64,000 nucleotides of DNA, taken from the NCBI RefSeq assembly GCF_006715025.1, contig NZ_VFMK01000001.1, positions 4,340,001 through 4,404,000 on the forward strand, in the 5' to 3' direction. Origin of the DNA: Serratia fonticola (GTDB lineage Bacteria; Pseudomonadota; Gammaproteobacteria; Enterobacterales; Enterobacteriaceae). Positions 1 through 8,572 of the stretch are shown in pieces. Made by a program: the position numbers and the translations under genes. How positions within the stretch are numbered: the first letter of the stretch is position 1; each line of letters starts with the position of its first letter. The notes under the pieces are model-generated. The model made no database searches. It saw nothing but the letters and a program-made list of their open reading frames with translations, and was not told the origin of the DNA.

Positions 1-1516
1 GCTCGACAAAACCTTGCTTGATAACCAGTGATTCCGGGTTAATGGTAGAGAGGAAGTCCTCTGCCGCCGCCGGGTTAGCCACGCTGAACAGACGATCGTA
101 CAGGCGGATTTCTGCCGGTAAAGCGTGCGCAGCCGATACCCAGTGGATCACCCCCTTCACCTTGCGGCCATCCGCAGGATCCTTACTCAGGGTTTCAGGG
201 TCGTAGGTACAGAAGATGGTGGTGATTTCGCCCGCCGCGTCTTTCTCTACGCGTTCCGCCTTGATCACATAGGCATTACGCAGGCGAACCTCTTTGCCCA
301 GTACCAGACGCTTATACTGCTTGTTGGCTTCTTCCCGGAAATCCGCACGGTCGATATACACTTCGCGGCTGAACGGGACTTCACGGCTACCCATTTCCGG
401 TTTGTTCGGATGGTTAGGCATGGTCACCATTTCCACGTCATCTGACATGTTTTCAATAACCACTTTCACCGGATCCAGTACCGCCATAGCGCGTGGCGCG
501 TTCTCATTGAGATCGTCACGAATACAGGATTCCAACGCCATCATCTCGACGTTATTATCCTGTTTGGTCACGCCAATACGCTGGCAGAATTCGCGGATAG
601 AGGCTGCGGTATAACCACGACGACGCAAGCCAGAAACGGTTGGCATACGGGGATCATCCCACCCTTCCACAATATTCTCAGACACCAGTTGGCTCAGCTT
701 GCGCTTCGACATGATGGCGTACTCGAGGTTGAGGCGCGAGAACTCATACTGACGTGGGTGGCATGGGATAGTGATGTTATCCAACACCCAGTCATACAGA
801 CGGCGGTTATCCTGGAACTCAAGCGTACACAGCGAATGGGTGATCCCTTCCAACGCATCGGAAATACAGTGGGTAAAATCGTACATCGGGTAGATGCACC
901 ATTTGTTGCCCGTCTGATGGTGTTCCGCAAACTTGATCCGGTAGATTACCGGATCGCGCATCACGATAAATGGCGATGCCATATCGATTTTAGCGCGCAG
1001 GCAGGCTGTACCCTCGGCAAATTCACCGTTACGCATCTTCTCAAACAGTGCCAGATTCTCTTCTACCGCACGGTTACGGTACGGGCTGTCCTTACCTGGT
1101 GCGGTCAGCGTGCCACGATATTCACGGATCTGCTCAGGGGTCAGTTCATCAACATAGGCCAACCCTTTGTTGATCAGCTCAATCGCATACTGGTGCAGTT
1201 GATCAAAATAATCCGAGGAATAACGAACGTTACCGCTCCAGCTAAAACCCAGCCACTCGACATCGTGTTTGATGGAGTCCACAAACTCGATATCTTCCTT
1301 TACCGGGTTGGTGTCGTCGAAGCGAAGGTTGCATTGGCCCTGATAATCCTTGGCAATACCAAAGTTCAGACAAATGGACTTGGCATGGCCGATATGCAGA
1401 TAGCCATTAGGTTCCGGTGGGAAACGGGTATGTACCGACTGATGCTTCCCTGATGCCAGATCTTCATCAATGATCTGACGGATAAAATTGGTTGGGCGGG
1501 CTTCTGCCTCACTCAT
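1..1516 (-). CDS. glnS: Glutaminyl-tRNA synthetase (3' end cut by window)
   Basis: Class I aminoacyl-tRNA synthetase that charges tRNA-Gln in the cytoplasm. Read on the minus strand from the ATG at 1514-1516, the frame is open to the window edge and gives about 505 residues of an expected 554, so the C-terminal ~50 residues lie outside. The N-terminus reads MSEAEARPTNFIRQ, followed by the HIGH-type motif GYLHIGH near residue 40 and the KMSKS-type motif MSKRKL near residue 270. It lies upstream of nagE in the same direction, as in E. coli. The nearby tRNA operon encodes three of its tRNA-Gln substrates. Confidence 0.95.
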   Translation of the reverse strand, partial: MSEAEARPTNFIRQIIDEDLASGKHQSVHTRFPPEPNGYLHIGHAKSICLNFGIAKDYQGQCNLRFDDTNPVKEDIEFVDSIKHDVEWLGFSWSGNVRYSSDYFDQLHQYAIELINKGLAYVDELTPEQIREYRGTLTAPGKDSPYRNRAVEENLALFEKMRNGEFAEGTACLRAKIDMASPFIVMRDPVIYRIKFAEHHQTGNKWCIYPMYDFTHCISDALEGITHSLCTLEFQDNRRLYDWVLDNITIPCHPRQYEFSRLNLEYAIMSKRKLSQLVSENIVEGWDDPRMPTVSGLRRRGYTAASIREFCQRIGVTKQDNNVEMMALESCIRDDLNENAPRAMAVLDPVKVVIENMSDDVEMVTMPNHPNKPEMGSREVPFSREVYIDRADFREEANKQYKRLVLGKEVRLRNAYVIKAERVEKDAAGEITTIFCTYDPETLSKDPADGRKVKGVIHWVSAAHALPAEIRLYDRLFSVANPAAAEDFLSTINPESLVIKQGFVE

Positions 1517-1599
1517 GTCACTATTCCTCAAATGCAAAGCGCTACACATAATCGCCTATGTTCCAACAAGCCGCGTCCAGAAACAACCGTTAGTTAAAA

Positions 1600-1721
1600 T
1601 TCCCATCGTCTTTCAAGCTGCGGCGTTGTTATCTGCATTATTCCCCCCGGTTATTGACTGTATGCAGCACCTCGGGATGAGATAACTTGTCGCCCGGCTA
1701 CAGTTTGAAATCCATAGGGAG
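1600..1721. repeat. ERIC element, diverged copy
   Basis: About 122 bp with the ends of the ERIC family seen elsewhere in this window: it opens like CCCATCGTCTTTCAAGCTGC and closes with TTTGAAATCCATAGGGA, inverse to the copies near rihA. The central core is eroded compared with the copies at 24513-24766. It lies in the glnS-nagE spacer. Confidence 0.75.
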
Positions 1722-1744
1722 TCAGGCTGTTACCAGGCAAAATA

Positions 1745-1778
1745 AAAAAGCGGGAAAAGATCGCTCTTTTCCCGCCAA
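1745..1778 (-). terminator. Rho-independent terminator of nagE
   Basis: On the minus strand a GC-rich arm GGCGGGAAAAGA pairs with TCTTTTCCCGC across a short loop and is followed by a run of six T. It begins about 60 bp after the nagE stop codon. Confidence 0.85.
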
Positions 1779-1838
1779 GGTTGTCGGCATCTCACATCAT
1801 GACATGTTCAATGCCAAGACTACTCAGGTAAAACAGAC

Positions 1839-3872
1839 TTACTTTTGAATCTCAAACAGCTTGGTCTCGCCAGCAACCACATTTCCGGTTGCCAGTGCGG
1901 TCAGACCGGCATACTCATCAGCATTGCTGACCACGACAGGGCTGATCATTGAGCGAGCATTCGCATTCAGGTAAGCCAGATCCATTTCCAGGATTGGCTG
2001 ACCCGCTTTCACTTCTGCCCCTTCCTCTACCAGGCGTTTAAAGCCCTGGCCGTTCAGCGCAACCGTGTCGATGCCCATGTGCACCACAATTTCTGCGCCT
2101 TTGTCGGTTTCCAGGCAGAACGCATGGTTGGTGTTGAAGATCTTCACCACGGTGCCATCGGCCGGTGCCACCACCGTTTTATCGGTTGGGCGGATAGCCA
2201 CGCCATCACCTACCGCCTTGCTGGCAAAGGCTTCGTCCGGCACCTGATCCAAGGCAACAACTTCACCCGTAACCGGAGCCACCAGAGCCTGGAACACCAC
2301 TTTGGCTGCGTTAGGCACGGCCTGTGGTTTGACTTCTGCGGCAGCGGCAGCAGCGACTGGCGCAGACGCGGCTGCAATTGGGCCAGCAGCCACAACGTTA
2401 CGCATAGCGCTGGCGATCAGTTCGGCACGTGTGCCAACAATAACCTGTACGCTTTGCTTATTCAGACGGATAACACCGGAAGCCCCCAGACGCTTGGCCA
2501 TAACATCGTTAACCAACGCCGAATCTTTCACGTTCAGACGCAGACGCGTGATACAGGCATCAATCCCGGTCAGGTTTTCAGAACCACCGATGGCGCTCAC
2601 ATAACGGCGAGCCAGCGTAGTCGTTTCGTTTTCGTCTTTACCCGCACTGGTATCCACGTCATAACCGTCGGTTTCATCACCGGCAACGGCCAGTTCACGG
2701 CCTGGGGTCATCAGGTTGAATTTGCTGATAGTGAAACGGAATACCACGTAGTAGATAACGAAGAACACCAGACCTTGCAGGATCAGCATGTACCAGTGAG
2801 TCGCCAGTGGGTTACGGGTTGACAGCACCATATCCACCAGGCCGGCACTGAAGCCGAAACCAGCAATCCACTGCATGCTGGCAGCAATGAATACAGAGAT
2901 ACCCGTCAGCACCGCGTGGATCACATACAGTACGGGTGCAACGAACATGAAGGAGAATTCCAGCGGTTCAGTGATACCGGTGAAGAAGGCAGCAAATGCC
3001 CCCGCCATCATGATACCCAGCACTTTCGCTTTGTTCTCAGGACGTGCACAGTGGTAGATGGCCAAGGCGGCACCTGGCAGACCGAACATCATGATTGGGA
3101 AGAAACCAGCCTGGTAACGACCAGTAATACCGACCGTGGCTTTACCCGCTTCGATGGACTGTTGGCCACCCAGGAAGTTAGGAATATCGTTGATACCGGC
3201 AACGTCAAACCAGAATACGGAGTTCAGCGCATGGTGCAGACCAACAGGAATCAGCAGGCGGTTGAAGAAGGCATAGATACCGGCACCCGCAGAGCCAAGT
3301 TTCTGGATGTGCTCACCAAAGTTCACCAGGCCACTGAAAACGACTGGCCAGACGTACATCATGATGAAGGCAACCAGGATCATCAGGAACGAAATCAAGA
3401 TTGGCACCAAACGGCGACCGCTGAAGAACGACAGCGCTTTTGGCAGTTCAACACCGCTGAAGCGGTTGTAAACTTCGGCGGAGATGATACCGACCAGGAT
3501 ACCAACAAACTGGTTCTGGATCTTACCAAACGCAGCGGGAACCTGATCAACCGGGATTTTCTGGATCATCGCCACGGCGGCCGGTGAACACAGGGTGGTT
3601 AAGACCAGGAAGCCGACAAAACCGGTCAGCGCTGCTGCACCGTCTTTGTCTTTTGACATACCATAAGCCACACCTACGGCGAACAACACTGCCATATTGT
3701 CGATGATGGCCGAACCGGATTTGATAAACAATGCCGCCAAGGCATTATCACCACCCCAACCAATAGGGTCAATCCAGTACCCGACGCCCATCAGAATGGC
3801 CGCGGCAGGCAGTGTGGCTACCGGTACCATCAAGGCCCGACCCACCTTTTGCAAATAACTAAGAATGTTCAC
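1839..3872 (-). CDS. nagE: N-acetylglucosamine-specific PTS transporter, IICBA
   Basis: Inner-membrane phosphotransferase permease that imports N-acetylglucosamine and phosphorylates it to GlcNAc-6-P. The 677 residues show the usual order: a polytopic IIC domain (about 1-390, with the motif GITEPLEFSFMF), a IIB domain holding the phosphorylated cysteine in DACITRLRL (about 435-510), an Ala-rich linker, and a IIA domain with the active histidine in VVHMGIDTV (about 595). The start is a GTG at 3870-3872 behind AGGGGG, beginning MNILSYLQKVGRA. It is divergent from nagBACD, and the shared region has a NagC-type operator and a CRP site. Confidence 0.96.
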   Translation of the reverse strand: MNILSYLQKVGRALMVPVATLPAAAILMGVGYWIDPIGWGGDNALAALFIKSGSAIIDNMAVLFAVGVAYGMSKDKDGAAALTGFVGFLVLTTLCSPAAVAMIQKIPVDQVPAAFGKIQNQFVGILVGIISAEVYNRFSGVELPKALSFFSGRRLVPILISFLMILVAFIMMYVWPVVFSGLVNFGEHIQKLGSAGAGIYAFFNRLLIPVGLHHALNSVFWFDVAGINDIPNFLGGQQSIEAGKATVGITGRYQAGFFPIMMFGLPGAALAIYHCARPENKAKVLGIMMAGAFAAFFTGITEPLEFSFMFVAPVLYVIHAVLTGISVFIAASMQWIAGFGFSAGLVDMVLSTRNPLATHWYMLILQGLVFFVIYYVVFRFTISKFNLMTPGRELAVAGDETDGYDVDTSAGKDENETTTLARRYVSAIGGSENLTGIDACITRLRLNVKDSALVNDVMAKRLGASGVIRLNKQSVQVIVGTRAELIASAMRNVVAAGPIAAASAPVAAAAAAEVKPQAVPNAAKVVFQALVAPVTGEVVALDQVPDEAFASKAVGDGVAIRPTDKTVVAPADGTVVKIFNTNHAFCLETDKGAEIVVHMGIDTVALNGQGFKRLVEEGAEVKAGQPILEMDLAYLNANARSMISPVVVSNADEYAGLTALATGNVVAGETKLFEIQK

Positions 3873-3981
3873 CTTTTCCCCCTATTCGTCCGCGAACGGA
3901 CCCTATTAGTAGTTTATTGAGAAAGCTCACTACCTTTTAGAAATAACGCATGGCTCGTCTTACTCATGCGGAGTGTAAAAA

Positions 3982-4004
3982 AATTATTTCGTATCGCAAA
4001 TTAA
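3982..4004. promoter_or_regulatory. Candidate NagC operator between nagE and nagB
   Basis: The interrupted palindrome TTATTTCGTATCGCAAATTA resembles the AT-flanked TTCG/CGAA-type sites bound by NagC in E. coli. It lies in the divergent nagE-nagB spacer about 110 bp upstream of the nagE start. A second NagC site nearer nagB, expected for repression looping, was not clear to me. Confidence 0.65.
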
Positions 4005-4013
4005 AACCTCATT

Positions 4014-4035
4014 TTTTGTGACTAACATCACCAAA
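4014..4035. promoter_or_regulatory. Candidate CRP-cAMP site, nagE-nagB spacer
   Basis: TGTGACTAACATCACC fits the CRP half-sites TGTGA-N6-TCAC(A) with one mismatch in the outer base. The E. coli nagE-nagB region is also activated by CRP, so the position fits. Confidence 0.7.
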
Positions 4036-4205
4036 AAGTAGTCTTAAGCTGCCAGATTGCTAGCCATCGCACAAAACTTATTTTATCATTCAAAAAATCA
4101 AAGGACATTATGCCTAACGCGAGCTTCACAAAGCTGAGTTACGCTTAAAGTTCTGGTTTTGCCCGTAACAGTATAGACACAGTTTATTCTACCAAGAGGT
4201 GTATG

Positions 4206-5006
4206 ATGAGACTTATCCCACTGAAAGATACTGCACAAGTTGGCAAATGGGCTGCACGCCATATCGTCCAGCGCATCAACGCATTCAAGCCTACGGCAGA
4301 TCGCCCGTTTGTACTCGGCCTGCCAACCGGCGGCACCCCGCTGGAAGCTTACAAGCATCTGATCGCGATGCATAAAGCCGGTGACGTCAGCTTCAAACAC
4401 GTTGTCACCTTCAACATGGACGAGTATGTTGGCCTGCCGCAGGAACACCCGGAAAGCTATCATACTTTCATGTACCGCAACTTCTTTGATCATGTTGATA
4501 TTCCGCGCGAAAATATTAACCTGCTGAACGGTAATGCTCCCGACGTTGACGAAGAGTGCCGCCAATACGAAGCGAAGATCAAATCCTACGGCAAAGTTCA
4601 TCTGTTCATGGGTGGCGTGGGTGTGGACGGGCACATTGCCTTCAACGAACCGGCTTCTTCTCTGGCTTCGCGCACCCGTATCAAAACGCTGACTGAAGAA
4701 ACCCGCGTTGCCAACTCGCGCTTCTTTGGTGGCGACGTGAACCAGGTACCAAAATATGCGCTGACCGTGGGCGTGGGCACGCTGCTGGATGCAGAAGAAG
4801 TCATGATCCTGGTCACTGGCCGTGGCAAAGCTCAGGCGCTGGAAGCCGCAGTGGAAGGCAGTATCAACCATCTGTGGACCATCAGTTGCCTGCAGCTGCA
4901 CGCGAAATCTGTTGTTGTTTGCGATGAGCCTTCCACCATGGAACTGAAGGTGAAAACCGTTAAATATTTCCGTGAATTAGAAGCGGAAAGCGTTAATAGT
5001 CTTTAA
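4206..5006 (+). CDS. nagB: Glucosamine-6-phosphate deaminase
   Basis: Converts glucosamine-6-phosphate to fructose-6-phosphate and ammonia, the last step of GlcNAc catabolism. The protein is 266 residues, as in E. coli, starting MRLIPLKDTAQ. A second ATG three bases upstream sits too close to the AGAGGTG ribosome site, so I prefer 4206. Visible motifs are LGLPTGGTP (phosphate loop), FNMDEYVG (catalytic Asp72 region) and DGHIAFNEPASSLASRTR (catalytic His/Glu and allosteric region). First gene of the nagBACD operon, 17 bp before nagA. Confidence 0.97.
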   Translation: MRLIPLKDTAQVGKWAARHIVQRINAFKPTADRPFVLGLPTGGTPLEAYKHLIAMHKAGDVSFKHVVTFNMDEYVGLPQEHPESYHTFMYRNFFDHVDIPRENINLLNGNAPDVDEECRQYEAKIKSYGKVHLFMGGVGVDGHIAFNEPASSLASRTRIKTLTEETRVANSRFFGGDVNQVPKYALTVGVGTLLDAEEVMILVTGRGKAQALEAAVEGSINHLWTISCLQLHAKSVVVCDEPSTMELKVKTVKYFRELEAESVNSL

Positions 5007-5023
5007 TTTTTACAGGGGGCTAC

Positions 5024-6163
5024 ATGTTCGCTTTAACCCAATGCCGGATTTACACCGGCCACGACGTGCTTGATGATCATGCAGTAGTGATTGCTGACGG
5101 TCTGATTGAACGAGTCTGCCCACTGGCTGATTTGCCCGCTGGCATCGAAACGCGCGATCTGGGTGGCGCCATCCTAGCCCCCGGTTTTATCGACGTTCAG
5201 CTTAATGGCTGCGGCGGCGTGCAATTTAACGACTCACTGGAGGCCATCTCGGAAAAAACGCTGGAAATCATGCAGCGTGCCAACGAGAAATCCGGCTGTA
5301 CCAGCTATCTGCCAACGCTGATCACCTGCAGCGACGATTTTATGAAGCACGGCATCAATGTGATGCGCGCTTATCTGCAAAAGAATCCAAATCAGGCGCT
5401 GGGTCTGCACCTGGAAGGGCCATACCTGAGCCCGGTGAAAAAAGGCACCCATAACCCGGCGTTTATCCGCAAGCCTACCCACGAGATGATCGACTATCTG
5501 TGCGCCAATGCCGACGTGATCACCAAAGTCACACTGGCACCGGAAATGGTCGAGCCACAGGTTATCAAACGCTTGGCCGATGCCGGTATCGTGGTTTCCG
5601 CTGGCCACTCCAACGCCACTTACGATCAGGCGCGTATCGGTTTCGCCGCTGGCATTACCTTCGCAACCCACCTTTACAATGCCATGCCGTATATTACCGG
5701 CCGTGAACCCGGCCTGATGGGGGCCATCTTTGACACCCCAGAAGTGTATACCGGCATCATTGCCGACGGCCATCACGTCGCCTGGGCGAGTATCCGTAAC
5801 GCCAAACGAGTAAAAGGTGATAAATTAGTTCTGGTCACCGATGCGACCGCACCCGCAGGGGCCAATATTGACCAATTTATTTTCGCTGGTAAAACAATAT
5901 ACTATCGTGATGGATTGTGTGTTGATGAAAACGGCACTCTGAGCGGCTCGGCACTGACCATGATCGAAGCGGTGCAGAACAGCGTTGAACATGTTGGTAT
6001 CGCCCTGGACGAAGCGTTGCGTATGGCAACCTTGTACCCGGCGCGCGCCATCGGTGTCGAACAACGTTTAGGTACGATCGAAGCGGGCAAAGTCGCCAAC
6101 CTGACAGCCTTTACTCGTGACTATAAGATCGTCAAAACCCTCGTTAACGGTAGCGAGGTCTAA
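5024..6163 (+). CDS. nagA: N-acetylglucosamine-6-phosphate deacetylase
   Basis: Metal-dependent amidohydrolase that removes acetate from GlcNAc-6-P to give the NagB substrate. The 379 residues include the metal and catalytic motifs HLEGPYLSP (Glu near 131), SAGHSNATYD (His near 195), THLYNAM (His near 216) and LVTDATAP (catalytic Asp near 273). A strong AGGGGG site lies at 5012-5017. It sits 17 bp after nagB. Its product-side depletion of GlcNAc-6-P also controls NagC. An ERIC element separates it from nagC. Confidence 0.97.
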   Translation: MFALTQCRIYTGHDVLDDHAVVIADGLIERVCPLADLPAGIETRDLGGAILAPGFIDVQLNGCGGVQFNDSLEAISEKTLEIMQRANEKSGCTSYLPTLITCSDDFMKHGINVMRAYLQKNPNQALGLHLEGPYLSPVKKGTHNPAFIRKPTHEMIDYLCANADVITKVTLAPEMVEPQVIKRLADAGIVVSAGHSNATYDQARIGFAAGITFATHLYNAMPYITGREPGLMGAIFDTPEVYTGIIADGHHVAWASIRNAKRVKGDKLVLVTDATAPAGANIDQFIFAGKTIYYRDGLCVDENGTLSGSALTMIEAVQNSVEHVGIALDEALRMATLYPARAIGVEQRLGTIEAGKVANLTAFTRDYKIVKTLVNGSEV

Positions 6164-6166
6164 CCC

Positions 6167-6290
6167 ATATACCCCATGGATTTCAAGTTGCAGGCAGGTG
6201 GCAACAGAACAAATCCCGAATCACTTACAAAGGTGAGTGATTCGATAAGTGATGGCGGTCAACACCGCCGCAACTTGAAAACACAGGGGA
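6167..6290. repeat. ERIC-like element inside the nag operon
   Basis: About 124 bp with the family's ends (TATACCCCATGGATTTCAAG ... CAACTTGAAA) but a rearranged core, TCACTTACAAAGGTGAGTGA. It widens the nagA-nagC spacing to about 150 bp, far longer than I recall for E. coli, and would form a long hairpin in the nagBACD message. Confidence 0.7.
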
Positions 6291-6312
6291 TGAACAGCGA
6301 GTAAATTTATTG

Positions 6313-7533
6313 ATGAGTACTGGCGGACAAACTCAAATAGGGAATGTTGATTTAGTTAAGCAGCTTAACGGCGCGGCCGTTTATCGCCTGATAGACCAAC
6401 AAGGCCCGATCTCCCGCATTCAGATTGCAGAACTTAGCCAACTTGCCCCCGCCAGCGTCACTAAAATTACTCGCCAACTGTTGGAACGCGGGCTGATCAA
6501 AGAAGTCGATCAGCAAGCCTCCACCGGTGGTCGCCGTGCCATTTCCATTGTCTCTGAAACCCGAAACTTCCATACGGTTGCCGTCCGTCTGGGCCGCCAC
6601 GACGCAACGATCACCTTGTATGACATGAGTGGCAAATCCCTTGGCGAGGAGCACTATCCGCTGCCAGAGCGCACTCAGGAGACACTGGAAAACGCACTGT
6701 TCAACGCCATTGCCCAGTTTATCGACAGTTATCAACGCAAACTGCGCGAACTGATCGCCATTGCCGTTATTCTGCCAGGCCTGGTGGACCCGGCCTTGGG
6801 TGTGGTGCGCTATATGCCTCATATCAGCGTGAATAACTGGACACTGGTCGATAACCTTCAGCAGCGCTTCAACGTCACCAGTTTTGTTGGCCACGACATC
6901 CGCAGTCTGGCGTTGGCAGAACATTACTTCGGTGCCACACGCGACTGCGAGGACTCTATTCTGGTGCGTCTGCACCGGGGTACCGGTGCCGGGATCATCG
7001 TCAACGGCCAAATCTTTCTGGGCAATAATGGCAACGTAGGCGAAATAGGCCATATCCAAATCGATCCTCTGGGTGAACGTTGCCATTGCGGTAACTTCGG
7101 CTGCCTGGAAACCGTAGCGGCCAATGCCGCGATTGAACAACGCGTACGTCATCTGCTAAGCCAGGGCTACCCAAGTAAACTGACGTCCGATGACTGTAAT
7201 ATTGCCGCGATCTGCAAAGCCGCCAACCGTGGCGACCTGCTGGCAACCGAAGTGTTGGAACACGTTGGTCGCTACCTGGGTAAAGCGGTGGCGATCGCCA
7301 TCAACCTGTTCAATCCGCAAAAAGTTGTCATCGCGGGTGAAATCACCGAAGCTGACAAAGTGTTGCTGCCAGCGATCCAAAGCTGCATCAATACCCAGGT
7401 GCTGAAGGATTTCCGCAAGAATCTGCCGGTAGTCACCTCCGAGCTCAACCATCGTTCCGCAATTGGCGCTTTTGCCCTGGCCAAGCGGGCAATGCTCAAC
7501 GGTGTGCTTCTACAGCGGCTGCTGGAAAGTTAA
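6313..7533 (+). CDS. nagC: GlcNAc-responsive repressor of the nag regulon
   Basis: ROK-family transcription factor that represses nagE and nagBACD and is released by GlcNAc-6-P. The ATG at 6313 gives 406 residues, the E. coli length. The N-terminal winged helix-turn-helix spans about 15-80 (ISRIQIAELSQLAPASVTKI). The ROK domain follows with DIRSLALAEHYFG, GTGAGIIVNGQI and the zinc motif CHCGNFGCLETVA. The ribosome site is weak. Because an ERIC element precedes it, its level may be uncoupled from nagBA. Confidence 0.96.
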   Translation: MSTGGQTQIGNVDLVKQLNGAAVYRLIDQQGPISRIQIAELSQLAPASVTKITRQLLERGLIKEVDQQASTGGRRAISIVSETRNFHTVAVRLGRHDATITLYDMSGKSLGEEHYPLPERTQETLENALFNAIAQFIDSYQRKLRELIAIAVILPGLVDPALGVVRYMPHISVNNWTLVDNLQQRFNVTSFVGHDIRSLALAEHYFGATRDCEDSILVRLHRGTGAGIIVNGQIFLGNNGNVGEIGHIQIDPLGERCHCGNFGCLETVAANAAIEQRVRHLLSQGYPSKLTSDDCNIAAICKAANRGDLLATEVLEHVGRYLGKAVAIAINLFNPQKVVIAGEITEADKVLLPAIQSCINTQVLKDFRKNLPVVTSELNHRSAIGAFALAKRAMLNGVLLQRLLES

Positions 7534-7603
7534 ACTCCCTTTTGGTAGGGACGCACTTTCTCTCAGCATTCTGCCCTGCCGTTTATCATGAGAATCATCG
7601 ACA

Positions 7604-8356
7604 ATGACTATTAAAAACGTGATATGTGACATCGACGGTGTGCTGCTGCATGACAACACCCCCATTCCCGGTGCCGATCTGTTCCTGGCACGCGTTCAGG
7701 AACAAGGAATGCCGTTGGTGGTGTTGACCAACTATCCGTCACAAACCGCCCAGGATCTGGCAAATCGCTTTGCTGCGGCCGGATTACAGGTGCCAGAGAG
7801 CGCATTTTATACCTCTGCCATGGCCACCGCTGACTTCCTGCGCCGTCAGGAGGGCAAAAAGGCCTATGTGGTGGGGGAAGGCGCACTGATCCACGAACTG
7901 TATAAAGCCGGTTTTACCATTACCGACATCAACCCGGATTTCGTCATCGTGGGCGAAACTCGCTCCTATAATTGGGACATGATGCATAAAGCGGCCTACT
8001 TCGTGAATAACGGCGCGCGCTTTATTGCCACCAACCCAGACACGCACGGCCATGGATTCGTCCCTGCCTGTGGCGCGCTATGCGCCCCAATTGAGAAAAT
8101 CACCGGCCGTAAACCGTTTTACGTCGGCAAGCCTAGCCCGTGGATTATTCGCGCTGCACTGAACAAGATGCAGGCGCATTCAGAGGAAACGGTGATTGTC
8201 GGCGATAACCTACGTACCGATATTCTGGCTGGCTTCCAGGCCGGGTTGGAAACCGTGCTGGTGCTGTCCGGCGTCTCAACGTTGAATGATGTTGAAACCA
8301 TGCCGTTCCGTCCAAGCTACATCTTCCCCTCCGTTGCGGATATCAACATCTTCTGA
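7604..8356 (+). CDS. nagD: Ribonucleotide monophosphatase NagD (HAD family)
   Basis: HAD-superfamily phosphatase with a C2-type cap, acting on UMP and other nucleoside monophosphates in E. coli. 250 residues. Motif I is CDIDGVLLHDN (nucleophile Asp9), motif II VLTNYPS, motif III includes YVGKPSPWI, and motif IV VGDNLRTDI. It closes the nag operon 70 bp after nagC, and a terminator follows directly. Confidence 0.96.
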   Translation: MTIKNVICDIDGVLLHDNTPIPGADLFLARVQEQGMPLVVLTNYPSQTAQDLANRFAAAGLQVPESAFYTSAMATADFLRRQEGKKAYVVGEGALIHELYKAGFTITDINPDFVIVGETRSYNWDMMHKAAYFVNNGARFIATNPDTHGHGFVPACGALCAPIEKITGRKPFYVGKPSPWIIRAALNKMQAHSEETVIVGDNLRTDILAGFQAGLETVLVLSGVSTLNDVETMPFRPSYIFPSVADINIF

Positions 8357-8361
8357 TACCC

Positions 8362-8392
8362 AAGGCGGCAATATCAGCCGCCTTATTATTGC
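8362..8392 (+). terminator. Terminator of nagBACD
   Basis: AAGGCGGC pairs with GCCGCCTT around the loop AATATCA, then ATTATTG. It starts 6 bp after the nagD stop. Confidence 0.75.
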
Positions 8393-8572
8393 CTGTGCGT
8401 ACAAAAAGTCATTAATAGCTACGAAGTATTTTTAATATGAAATTTATTTAATGCCGCCGTACAAAGGTTTCACCCTCGCCTCGTAAAAAATCGTCATTCT
8501 ATATTTGTGCCCAATAACATTATTCACGGCATATTCACTTGATGTTCAGATTAATAAATCACGAGGTTAATT